Assembly: GCA_002346425.1 (NCBI GenBank)
Contig: DDZS01000039.1
Span: forward strand, 1 to 23,628
Length of the DNA: 23,628 nt
Direction: 5' to 3'
Source: Alphaproteobacteria bacterium UBA3002
GTDB lineage: Bacteria; Pseudomonadota; Alphaproteobacteria; Rickettsiales; UBA3002
Both the position numbers and the translations under genes were made by a program. The notes below the pieces were generated by a model, which had not been told where the DNA came from, did not search any database, and was given only the letters and a program-made list of their open reading frames with translations. The first letter of the stretch is position 1. The number at the start of each line of letters is the position of its first letter. Below are positions 6,625-14,176 of the stretch, one piece after another.

Positions 6625-8300
6625 GCATTATCTCCTGTCGTGGTTACATCAATAATTTCGGCGCCGGGAAAAGCGTCGGTAATAGCGTGGATATGGGGAT
6701 GCGAACGGACATACGCAAGTTGTTGCTCCTTTGCGCGCTTCGCCTGATCGCGCAGCGTCGGCTCCGCCTCGGCATGCGTGTCGAATCGCACGTCCCACTT
6801 CTCCCCGGTCCAGTCTGTCATGTGGCGCCTGATGCGCGCGGCGACATCGGCCGCGACATGCGTATAAGGCTTAAGCACCAGCAGGCCCGGTTGGAAGGAG
6901 ACCAACCCCAAATCGTTAAACAGACTGCTATAGAGCATCATTTCCTTATGCTGTTGAAAGAGGCTTAGCACTTCCTGATAATTGGCGACCGCGACGGTCT
7001 CCACGGGTGCGGCAACGGGGGCTGGCTCATGCGCCACGGCCAAGGCCAGATTGCCATGGCTGGCGACAGGGGCGGCGGTAGGTACGGGATTGGTTGCCTG
7101 AGGCGCTTGCCCTCCGGGATTGCTTTGCTGTTCGCGGATTTGTTTGACCAGTTTTTCCGGCGGCGGTAATTGCGACGCATAGGCCATACGAATTAGGATC
7201 ATTTCAGCCGCTTGTAACGGATGGGCGGCTTGCTTCACTTCTTCAATCCCTTTCAGGAGCATTTGCCAGAAGCGAGCCAATAGCGGCAAAGAGAGTGTCT
7301 GCGCCAAATCGGCCACCGGCTGTTGCAAATGGGTGGGAAAAAGCTGATTCTCCAGCATCGCCTTATCTAGATGCACGCGGGTTAAATAATGCGTTAGCTC
7401 CAGCATATCCTGCAATGCCAATAGCGGTTCGCCGCCGCTGGCGTAATGCTTGCCTAAAATCGCCAAAGCGGGGGCCACATCGCCATGGAAGATATGTTTG
7501 ATGATGTTCAATAATTCCTGAGAATCGGCAAGTCCCAACAACTGCCGCGTGTTTTCGCCTGTTAGTTTGCAGGAACCGTCTGCATTCGCACTCATCGCAA
7601 TCGCCTGATCAAGCAGCGAAAGCGAATCGCGGACCGACCCTTCGGCAGCCGCGGCGATCATGCGCAGGCTCTCTTCATCACACTCCACACCTTCTTTTTC
7701 GCAAATAGTGCGTAAATGCTGGCTGAGCATGTCGACATCGATCCGCCGCAAATCAAAACGCTGGCACCGGGAGACAATGGTAATCGGGATTTTGCGAATT
7801 TCCGTCGTCGCGAAAATGAATTTCACATGCTCTGGCGGTTCTTCCAGTGTTTTGAGAAGTGCGTTGAACGCATTCTTCGACAGCATGTGGACTTCGTCGA
7901 TGATATAGACTTTGTATCGCGCGGATGTCGGCGCGTAATGTACCGTATCAATGATCTCGCGAATATCTTCAACCCCAGTACGCGATGCGGCATCCATTTC
8001 GATTATATCGACATGCCGGTCTTCTAGGATCATTTTGCAATTAGGGCATACGCCGCACGGGCTGGTGGTCGGCCCGCCATTCCCATCCGGTCCTAGGCAG
8101 TTCAATCCGCGTGCGATAATGCGTGCGGTAGTGGTTTTGCCGATACCGCGAATACCGGTCAGCATAAAGGCATGCGCGATGCGGTCATTGGCAAAAGCGT
8201 TGGTGAGCGTGCGAACGAGGACATCCTGCCCAATCAGATCATCGAAATTATGCGGTCGATATTTACGTGCGAGCACGCGATAAAGTTGCGAATCTGCCAT
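6621..8300 (-). CDS. dnaX: DNA polymerase III subunit gamma/tau
   Basis: DnaX is the clamp-loader ATPase that, with delta and delta', loads the beta sliding clamp and, as tau, tethers core polymerases. The 559-residue protein begins LARKYRPHNFDDLIGQD, has Walker A GIRGIGKTT (residues 48-56), a zinc module formed by Cys67, Cys81, Cys84 and Cys87 (PCGVCPNC), Walker B with IIDEVHMLSK, sensor 1 FATTEIRKIP and the SRCQRFDLRR arginine-finger motif. Domain III follows, then a Pro/Ala-rich linker near residues 385-425 and a C-terminal tau-like region (LALAVAHEP onward, VSFQPGLLVLKPY). It heads the dnaX-ybaB-recR cluster and may be read through from the gene ending 40 bases upstream. I did not find a convincing frameshift signal for a separate gamma form. 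Confidence 0.97.
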   Translation of the reverse strand: MADSQLYRVLARKYRPHNFDDLIGQDVLVRTLTNAFANDRIAHAFMLTGIRGIGKTTTARIIARGLNCLGPDGNGGPTTSPCGVCPNCKMILEDRHVDIIEMDAASRTGVEDIREIIDTVHYAPTSARYKVYIIDEVHMLSKNAFNALLKTLEEPPEHVKFIFATTEIRKIPITIVSRCQRFDLRRIDVDMLSQHLRTICEKEGVECDEESLRMIAAAAEGSVRDSLSLLDQAIAMSANADGSCKLTGENTRQLLGLADSQELLNIIKHIFHGDVAPALAILGKHYASGGEPLLALQDMLELTHYLTRVHLDKAMLENQLFPTHLQQPVADLAQTLSLPLLARFWQMLLKGIEEVKQAAHPLQAAEMILIRMAYASQLPPPEKLVKQIREQQSNPGGQAPQATNPVPTAAPVASHGNLALAVAHEPAPVAAPVETVAVANYQEVLSLFQQHKEMMLYSSLFNDLGLVSFQPGLLVLKPYTHVAADVAARIRRHMTDWTGEKWDVRFDTHAEAEPTLRDQAKRAKEQQLAYVRSHPHIHAITDAFPGAEIIDVTTTGDNA

Positions 8301-8340
8301 AGCTACTTATGTAGAAGGCTTTACTTCCTGCGGCAACCTT

Positions 8341-9003
8341 TTAGCGGGAATTGTTCAAAGGAGAGACCGCCGCGCTTTTCGAAGCGAGTTGCAGTGATTT
8401 TAGGTTGGCCAAATCTTGCGCGATCAGGCCGGAAGTATATTCCAAGCTATCAATGTGAACATATAAAGTTTCACGCAATAGAGCTCCCTTGGGACCAAGC
8501 TGGTGGAGCTTGAAATCCACCAATTGACGCAAGCCATCGAACAGTTTAACGCCCGCATCACTGCAGTCCTTATATTGATGCAAAACCGGTAATGTTTTTG
8601 CGGCGTTCAAAAAGGAATCAATAAACATGATCTTTTGCTCGACCGCATCGCTGTGCCGTTGATCGGCCCCGTTTTCGACAACATCAATTGCTAGAGCGCC
8701 GGGGACCGCTTGCCGACCGCTTAGGAAACAACTAATCGTAGAGCTGAGATTTCCTGTGTAGTCCACCAGCCACGACCAGATGGAATAGACCGCTTTATTG
8801 GGAGTATTGGCGTTATAGAGCGGGGCGCTACGCGACAAATCCAAGCCCAACTCAACGGTCAGAATGTTTTTGAGCGCCTCGGTATCTTCGCGCAACCGCT
8901 CCAGATGGGATTTCAGGCTTTGCCCAATCGTCCCAGCATGAAAGATCTGCGAATGGCTGATAATCGCCGTAGGGTATTCGCCACTGGTTGCTTCGCTCAT
9001 CAT
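8341..9003 (-). CDS. Unrecognised 220-residue helical protein upstream of dnaX
   Basis: I do not recognise a family. From the paired ATGs at 9003 and 9000 (MMSEATSGEY), preceded by ATTGGG, the product is soluble and mostly helical. Features include a heptad-like stretch SLKSHLERLREDTEALKNIL (about 33-52), a Trp/Tyr segment AVYSIWSWLVDYTGNL, and a long helical C-terminal half. The frame stays open to 9138, but the added 45 residues would overlap the tig promoter region and look non-coding, so I reject that longer start. It is 40 bases upstream of dnaX on the same strand with no terminator, so it may be the first gene of the dnaX operon. No catalytic motif is visible. Confidence 0.7.
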   Translation of the reverse strand: MMSEATSGEYPTAIISHSQIFHAGTIGQSLKSHLERLREDTEALKNILTVELGLDLSRSAPLYNANTPNKAVYSIWSWLVDYTGNLSSTISCFLSGRQAVPGALAIDVVENGADQRHSDAVEQKIMFIDSFLNAAKTLPVLHQYKDCSDAGVKLFDGLRQLVDFKLHQLGPKGALLRETLYVHIDSLEYTSGLIAQDLANLKSLQLASKSAAVSPLNNSR

Positions 9004-9149
9004 CCCAATATCATAATCATGGGGCGGAATGTAAAGGGTGACACTTTCGTGACATTTCGCGGCTGTGGATAGGCTGGCGGGCCGTTTCCTGCTTGCACTC
9101 CACCGGACGCTGTGCTTTGTTGCCGGTAACGAAACCAAAAGGACTATTC

Positions 9150-10586
9150 ATGGAAATACTCTCGCAAAAAGAAGACGGTTTGGCCTATGAAATGAAAATT
9201 TCGGTCGAAGCGGACGCGATCAATGCACAACTGGACCAGCAACTACAATCGATTGGTCAGAAAGCCAAAATTCCGGGCTTCCGTCCGGGTAAAATCCCAA
9301 TGACGGTTCTTCGCCAGCGTTATGGCAAAGAAGTGATGGACGAGGTGTTGTGGAATACGATTAATAAAACCTCGCGCGACGTATTTGAAAAGCTAGGTAA
9401 ACAGCCCGCATTGAAGCCTGATGTGGATATTGAGTCTTACGAAGAAGGTAAGCCGCTGGTTTTCAAAATGGTCTTCGAAGTACTGCCAGAAATCCCTGCG
9501 ATGGAATATGATAAGATTACCGTTGCTGATTATACATTCGATGTACCGGAAAATGAAATCGATGAAGCGTTAGAGCGTTTTGCGTCGCAAAAAACCCACC
9601 TGCATACCAAAGAAGGCAAAGCGGCTAAAGGTGATGTCGTGAAAATTGATTTTCTGGGTAAAATCGATGAAGAGCCATTTCAAGGCGGTGCCGGCAATGA
9701 TTTCCAGTTGGAATTAGGTTCCGGCCAATTCATCCCCGGTTTTGAAGATCAGTTGATCGGCAGCAAAGCGGGCGACGAGGTGGAAGTTAAAGTCACTTTC
9801 CCGAAAGATTACCACAGTGAGAATCTGGCGGGCGTTGATGCGGTCTTCGATGTGACGGTGCATAGTGTGAATGAAAAGCATACACCTGAGGTCGATGAGA
9901 AATTTGCGACTGAAGCTGGTTTTGAATCTTTGCAAGCGCTGCGTGACGCGGTGATGCAACAAATTAAGGCCGATTATCAGGGCATGGCGCGCGCGCGGTC
10001 GAAGAAAGAATTATTCGACTGGATGGATGAGAATGTGAAGTTCGAAGTGCCATCAAAAATGGTCGCGATGGAATTTGAAGGCTTATGGCAGCAGCTGCAA
10101 CAAGCGAAAGCGCAAGGCGACACCTCGCTGGATAAGCCGGAAGATGAGTTGAAAACCGAATATCAAAAAATTTCTGAGCGCCGGGTGCGTCTTGGAATCA
10201 TGCTGGCCGATCTTGGTCGTCAGCAGAATATTCAGGTTGGGAAAGATGAGCTGACCAAAGCCGTCATTCAACAGGCGCAAATGTTCCCGGGCCAAGAACA
10301 GAAGATTTTTGAATTCTATCAGAAGCACCCTGAACATGTGGATGAGCTGCGCGGCCCCATTATCGAAGAAAAAGCCGTGGATTACATTCTTGGTAAAGTG
10401 AAGCGCGAAGAGAAGAAAATTTCGTTGGCAGAGCTTACGGGTGAAGAGGAAGCGGACGCGACCGAATCGAAAGAAGCCAAGAAAAAGCCTGCGGCAAAAA
10501 AAGCGGATTCCAAAAAATCGGATGATGCAAAACCGGCGGCGAAGAAGCCCGCAGCCAAAAAATCAACCAAGAAAACAGGGGAATAA
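9150..10586 (+). CDS. tig: Trigger factor (ribosome-associated chaperone, peptidyl-prolyl isomerase)
   Basis: Trigger factor binds ribosomal protein L23 at the exit tunnel and shields nascent chains. The ribosome-binding signature GFRPGKIP is at residues 43-50 of a typical N-terminal domain. The FKBP-type isomerase domain spans about 155-245 (GDVVKIDFLGKIDEEPFQGG, ELGSGQFIPGFEDQLIG, VTFPKDYHSENLAG), followed by the long helical C-terminal chaperone arms. The ATG at 9150 follows a good Shine-Dalgarno (AAAAGGAC); 19 upstream in-frame codons do not look coding. Unusually, the last 35 or so residues are a Lys/Ala/Pro-rich tail (AKKKPAAKKADSKK and KKPAAKK repeats) not present in the E. coli protein. 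It lies directly before clpP, as in most proteobacteria. Confidence 0.97.
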   Translation: MEILSQKEDGLAYEMKISVEADAINAQLDQQLQSIGQKAKIPGFRPGKIPMTVLRQRYGKEVMDEVLWNTINKTSRDVFEKLGKQPALKPDVDIESYEEGKPLVFKMVFEVLPEIPAMEYDKITVADYTFDVPENEIDEALERFASQKTHLHTKEGKAAKGDVVKIDFLGKIDEEPFQGGAGNDFQLELGSGQFIPGFEDQLIGSKAGDEVEVKVTFPKDYHSENLAGVDAVFDVTVHSVNEKHTPEVDEKFATEAGFESLQALRDAVMQQIKADYQGMARARSKKELFDWMDENVKFEVPSKMVAMEFEGLWQQLQQAKAQGDTSLDKPEDELKTEYQKISERRVRLGIMLADLGRQQNIQVGKDELTKAVIQQAQMFPGQEQKIFEFYQKHPEHVDELRGPIIEEKAVDYILGKVKREEKKISLAELTGEEEADATESKEAKKKPAAKKADSKKSDDAKPAAKKPAAKKSTKKTGE

Positions 10587-10588
10587 CG

Positions 10589-11248
10589 ATGCTGGATATT
10601 CGCAATGCCAATCAGATGAGCGAAGCCTATCACGAATTGGCCAGTAATCTGGTGCCGATGGTTATTGAAACCACCAGCCGTGGCGAACGCTCATTCGATA
10701 TCTATTCACGCTTATTAAAAGAGCGGATTATTTTCATTACCAGCCAAGTGGAAGACTATATGTCGTCGCTTGTGGTAGCACAGCTGCTGTTTCTGGAATC
10801 GGAAAATCCTGAGAAAGATATTTTCATTTATATCAATTCACCGGGCGGTGTCGTGACCTCAGGCTTGGCCATGTATGATACCATGCAATATATCAAGCCG
10901 GACGTGAACACGCTGTGTATTGGGCAAGCATGCTCAATGGGTTCCTTGCTGCTCGCCGGCGGTGCGCCGGGCAAGCGTTTTGCGACCCCGAATTCACGCA
11001 TCATGATTCACCAGCCTTCAGGTGGTGCGCAAGGTCAGGCGGCAGATATCGAAATTCAGGCGCGCGAGATTTTGGAATTGCGCAAACGCCTGAATCAGAT
11101 TTACGTGAAGCACACGGGACAGAAACTTGCGGCGATTGAGAAAGCGATGGATCGCGATAACTTCATGCCGCCGGAAGACGCCAAGAAATTTGGTTTGATC
11201 GATGAAATCGTTCAAAGCCGCGCGGATGTAATCGACGCGAAAAAGTAA
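10589..11248 (+). CDS. clpP: ATP-dependent Clp protease proteolytic subunit
   Basis: ClpP forms the tetradecameric serine-protease barrel that degrades substrates unfolded by ClpX or ClpA. The 219-residue product has all three catalytic residues: Ser116 in GQACSMGSLL, His141 in RIMIHQPSGG, and Asp190 in MDRDNFM. The VPMVIETTSRGERSFDIYSRLLKERIIF opening is family-typical, and the 20 or so residues before it may be a removed propeptide. The start is 2 nt after the tig stop, with AGGGG within the end of tig serving as ribosome site, so the two are probably one transcript. Transcription should stop at the two hairpins downstream, which separates clpP from clpX. Confidence 0.97.
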   Translation: MLDIRNANQMSEAYHELASNLVPMVIETTSRGERSFDIYSRLLKERIIFITSQVEDYMSSLVVAQLLFLESENPEKDIFIYINSPGGVVTSGLAMYDTMQYIKPDVNTLCIGQACSMGSLLLAGGAPGKRFATPNSRIMIHQPSGGAQGQAADIEIQAREILELRKRLNQIYVKHTGQKLAAIEKAMDRDNFMPPEDAKKFGLIDEIVQSRADVIDAKK

Positions 11249-11266
11249 GTATTCGATCTTAGATTT

Positions 11267-11303
11267 AAAAGCGCCCGGGTTGGTAGCCCGGGCGCTTTTT
11301 TTT
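11267..11303. terminator. Strong intrinsic terminator after clpP (bidirectional)
   Basis: A GCGCCCGGG stem (11271-11279), 7-nt loop and CCCGGGCGC (11287-11295) are followed by eight T on the + strand. The preceding AAAA (11267-11270) extends the stem and gives the minus strand a short T-run. It ends the tig-clpP transcript and can back up termination of the leftward RTX gene. Confidence 0.92.
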
Positions 11304-11314
11304 ATATTCATACA

Positions 11315-11340
11315 AAAAGCCCCGCAGAAGCGGGGCTTTT
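11315..11340. terminator. Second bidirectional intrinsic terminator
   Basis: AAAAGCCCCGC (11315-11325), loop AGAA and GCGGGGCTTTT (11330-11340) form a perfect 11-bp hairpin with T-runs on both strands. It lies 25 nt past the stop of the RTX gene on the minus strand, so it is the natural terminator of that gene and a second barrier for clpP transcripts. Confidence 0.9.
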
Positions 11341-11364
11341 CTCGGTTTGAGTATTCGTTGGCAT

Positions 11365-13002
11365 CTATGCCAGTGCGATCGGCTCGCCCTGTGCATTGAA
11401 TGCATCGAAGAAGTCTGCAGGGAAGTAGCCTGCTTCGTTATTGTATTGGATGCTATAATCATAGGTGTTTGAATAGTTACCATCGGTAATATTCGGTGCG
11501 TATTCCATTTGGTTCGCACGCACGCCAACGAGATAAATTGTCGCATCATTGTTGATTTTCAGCAATGTACCGGCGCCATAGCCTTGGTAGCTGTTCATAT
11601 CGGTAAACGAAATGTCGCGGTCATACGCCAGGAAGCTGTTAGGACCCCAATCGTAGTTATGGAATGCGATACGATCTTCGTTCACATTAAAGTCGGTGAT
11701 AATGTCGTTACCGAAGTTAATGCCAGCCACATTTTTGGTTGCGAGTTTATAGTTATCGTAAATGAAGATGTCTTCACCTGCACCGCCAGTCATAGTGTCA
11801 TTGTCAGCACGACCGAAGATACAGTCATCGCCATCGTTACCGTATAGACGGTCATTACCATCGTCCCCGTAAATCCAATCGTGACCATCGTTACCATAAA
11901 TCAGATCATTACCCGTGCCGCCGTTCAAAGAGTCGCCAGTAGCGCCAGGAGGGTTGATTTCATCACCGCATTTGTCACCCCAAATGGTGTCATTGCCTTC
12001 TTCACCGTAAACAGTGTCACGGCCAGCGCCCGCTTCGAGTAAGTCGCCTTTATCAACACCTTGGTCACCTGATTTCGGATCGCGGCCATCGCCACCATAG
12101 ATCAGATCGTTTCCGTCACCAGCACATACGCTGTCGCTATCACTACCCGCGGCGATTGAGTCATTGCCGGTACCACCTTTAATGGTGTCGTTACCTTCGT
12201 GGGTTTTAATGATGTCGTCACCATTATTACCTTCAGCGTAATCGTTACCGAGTTCACCTTTCACTAAGTCATTGCCTTCGCCGCCGTAGATTTTATCGTT
12301 GCCGAAGCTACCATACAGCGTGTCATTACCATTGTTACCATACATCAGGTCGTCACCCTGATCGCCACCAAGCGTGTCGTTGCCTTCACCGCCATGCATA
12401 GTGTCATTGCCAGTCCAACCCCAAGCGAGATCGTTTCCGTTTTCACCGTTAAACCAATCATGGCCTTCATCCAAGAAAGCGACATCATGGCCGTTACCGC
12501 CGTAAACAGTATCATTACCAATTTCAGCGAATAAAAAGTCATTGCCGTCATTGCCATACATCTTGTCATCGCCAGTGCCAGAATAGATGGTGTCATTGCC
12601 GGTTCCGCCGTATGCTACGTCATTGCCAGTCCATGTATGGATAAAGTCATTGCCATCTTCGCCATATACCGTGTCGTTATCGACATCGGCTTCAATGCGA
12701 TCGTTACCCGCACCACCGTAAATCAAATCATCGCCCTGACAGCCATAAAGTGTATCGTTACCATCGTTACCGTAAATTTTGTCATTGCCGCCGTCGCCGC
12801 CCAGAATGTCTTCATCGGCGCCACCAATAATCGTATCATTGCCAGACCAGCCCCACATCCAGTCACGGCCATTTCCGCCGACTAGACTATCGTTGCCCGC
12901 ATTACCCCATACGGTATCGTTACCGTTGAGTGCGTTAATGACGTCACCACCATCGGTGCCTGCGATTTGATCGGTGTTATTAGTTCCATTGATGTTAGCC
13001 AC
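11365..13002 (-). CDS. RTX-type calcium-binding repeat protein
   Basis: The 545-residue, very acidic protein is built almost wholly from RTX nonapeptides (GGxGxDxUx). About 40 units run from residue 17 to 413, some 30 of them in unbroken nine-residue phase, with interruptions near GRDPKSGDQGVDKGD and GDKCGDEINPPGATGD. RTX repeats fold into Ca2+-loaded parallel beta-rolls outside the cell. There is no N-terminal signal peptide. The last 130 residues hold the usual post-repeat block (GEDIFIY, GNDIITDFNVNEDRIAF) and presumably the C-terminal type I secretion signal, ending FNAQGEPIALA. No enzymatic domain is visible, so a surface-layer, adhesion or matrix role is more likely than a toxin. Four cysteines and repeated Trp (WMWGW, LAWGW) are unusual in the repeats. 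The start is GTG, with AGGAGA upstream. No secretion genes are in the window. Confidence 0.93.
   Translation of the reverse strand: MANINGTNNTDQIAGTDGGDVINALNGNDTVWGNAGNDSLVGGNGRDWMWGWSGNDTIIGGADEDILGGDGGNDKIYGNDGNDTLYGCQGDDLIYGGAGNDRIEADVDNDTVYGEDGNDFIHTWTGNDVAYGGTGNDTIYSGTGDDKMYGNDGNDFLFAEIGNDTVYGGNGHDVAFLDEGHDWFNGENGNDLAWGWTGNDTMHGGEGNDTLGGDQGDDLMYGNNGNDTLYGSFGNDKIYGGEGNDLVKGELGNDYAEGNNGDDIIKTHEGNDTIKGGTGNDSIAAGSDSDSVCAGDGNDLIYGGDGRDPKSGDQGVDKGDLLEAGAGRDTVYGEEGNDTIWGDKCGDEINPPGATGDSLNGGTGNDLIYGNDGHDWIYGDDGNDRLYGNDGDDCIFGRADNDTMTGGAGEDIFIYDNYKLATKNVAGINFGNDIITDFNVNEDRIAFHNYDWGPNSFLAYDRDISFTDMNSYQGYGAGTLLKINNDATIYLVGVRANQMEYAPNITDGNYSNTYDYSIQYNNEAGYFPADFFDAFNAQGEPIALA
11764..12954 (-). repeat. 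About 40 degenerate 27-bp units encoding RTX nonapeptides
   Basis: The DNA beneath the RTX repeats is a degenerate 27-bp tandem array. Codons for GND and YGG recur with many synonymous changes, so units are conserved as protein more than as DNA. This indicates old duplications under protein-level selection rather than a recent expansion. Confidence 0.85.
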
Positions 13003-13044
13003 TTAGAGTCTCCTGAGTCCGGGTTCAAATTTATTAATAAATCA

Positions 13045-13073
13045 TTAATACAAGTCGTAGCCGCGTTTGTAAA
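13045..13073 (-). promoter_or_regulatory. Predicted promoter of the RTX gene
   Basis: On the minus strand TTTACA (13073-13068) and TATTAA (13050-13045) are separated by exactly 17 nt, a reasonable sigma-70-type -35/-10 pair. It would give a leader of roughly 35 nt ending in the AGGAGA ribosome site before the GTG at 13002. The element ATTAATA occurs twice, at 13033-13039 and 13044-13050, 11 bp apart, overlapping the -10 and start region; it could be an operator. Confidence 0.45.
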
Positions 13074-13202
13074 TATATAAAATGTTAAGTAAATATGACA
13101 GTTTTATAAGGATTGCATAAAGCTTAACAGGGCTTAAACAAACCTGCGATATTCATAAAAGCTTCACATTCATTGGCTTTCACGCTGTGTTATAGTGATG
13201 AG

Positions 13203-14132
13203 ATGGATTCATCTAAGACTGATTCTAATCTGACATCCCATAAAGATGCGCCTAAAGAAGAAGCGTTGTCCCTGACCACTAAGGGCACCAAAATTTTTGA
13301 TATGGCAGCATATGGTGGGGTAAGCTGGCTGGCAAATGCGGCGGCATCGGTCGTGATTGCCTATAAGTTCAGTCCTCGCAGCTTTCAGTTAAATCCAAAA
13401 ACGTCATGGAATCCAGCCTTTGAAAAAGGAGTCGATTGGGCGAAAAAGCACATGTTCGACCCGTTGCATGCGACATTACCTATTATCAATAATGAGCGCA
13501 AAAGCGTGCATGGTGCCTGTGAGCTGCTGACGCTCATGTCCGGCGGTTATATTATGACAGTGCCGGTTAAGATAATGGAAGACAATAAACGAGCCATTGT
13601 CACCAAGCTGGACGCGTTACTGTATAATGACACGCCAGAGAATCAGGCCTTTCTCGATAAAGCGCATCAAAAACTAGATAATGAGCCGCGTCAAACCTGG
13701 GCCAGTGTCATGGGAAGCCGCACTGTTGCATTAGGCGGAGTATACGGCGCCTTTTTCTCACCCATCGGCCCGGCAATTGATAAATATATCTTCACGCCCA
13801 CCACGGCAGGCATCATAAAATCAGCAGGGGCAAATGCTAATGGTGCTTTTGCGAAAGTAACGGATTTAGCGGTTAAAGATGTCACCTGGAGCCTGTATTG
13901 CGCGGGTCTTTTCTACGGGATCACCCGCGTATGGCATAATTTTTTTCATCAGGAACCTCCAGTGCAGAATCCATTGGCGCCCTCAACTGAATCCACAAAG
14001 GATGCAAAAGAGCCTCCTGCCAATAATAATCATCCTGCAGCCAAGAATGACAATCATCCGAAACTGGAAGTCGAACATTTGCGCAGTGATGGCCGAATCT
14101 CAGCATTACAAGGGCTTGAAGCGGCCATATAG
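13203..14132 (+). CDS. Unrecognised membrane-associated protein
   Basis: I do not recognise the family. From the ATG at 13203 (MDSSKTDSNL) it has 309 residues. A polar N-terminus is followed by up to four hydrophobic stretches: GGVSWLANAAASVVIAY, LLTLMSGGYIMTVPVKIM, TVALGGVYGAFFSPIGPAI and VTWSLYCAGLFYGITRVW. The C-terminal 60 residues are polar, rich in Pro, Asn, His and Lys (PPANNNHPAAKNDNHPK), and probably cytoplasmic or disordered. There is no signal peptide or catalytic motif. An upstream TTG at 13173 is in frame but has no better ribosome site. The next gene starts 44 nt downstream on the same strand, so it may be co-transcribed with the sensor-like protein. It diverges from the RTX gene across a 200-nt AT-rich gap. 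Confidence 0.75.
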   Translation: MDSSKTDSNLTSHKDAPKEEALSLTTKGTKIFDMAAYGGVSWLANAAASVVIAYKFSPRSFQLNPKTSWNPAFEKGVDWAKKHMFDPLHATLPIINNERKSVHGACELLTLMSGGYIMTVPVKIMEDNKRAIVTKLDALLYNDTPENQAFLDKAHQKLDNEPRQTWASVMGSRTVALGGVYGAFFSPIGPAIDKYIFTPTTAGIIKSAGANANGAFAKVTDLAVKDVTWSLYCAGLFYGITRVWHNFFHQEPPVQNPLAPSTESTKDAKEPPANNNHPAAKNDNHPKLEVEHLRSDGRISALQGLEAAI

Positions 14133-14176
14133 CAGGCATTGACCTTTTGTGCGGGCTGTTTATGCTCTAAGCTATC

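Noticed and set aside
9004..9138. 45-residue N-terminal extension of the unknown protein upstream of dnaX
   Set aside because: It overlaps the tig promoter and 5' region, looks non-coding, and a better start (paired ATGs at 9003/9000 after ATTGGG) exists.
11764..12954. Regular repeated DNA that could suggest a CRISPR array or minisatellite
   Set aside because: The 27-bp period encodes RTX nonapeptides in a single open frame and units vary at synonymous sites; there are no identical repeats with unique spacers.
13123..13138. Second CtrA-like site, TTAACAGGGCTTAA, before the unknown membrane protein
   Set aside because: The half-sites are separated by six rather than seven bases, and TTAA pairs are expected by chance in this AT-rich gap.
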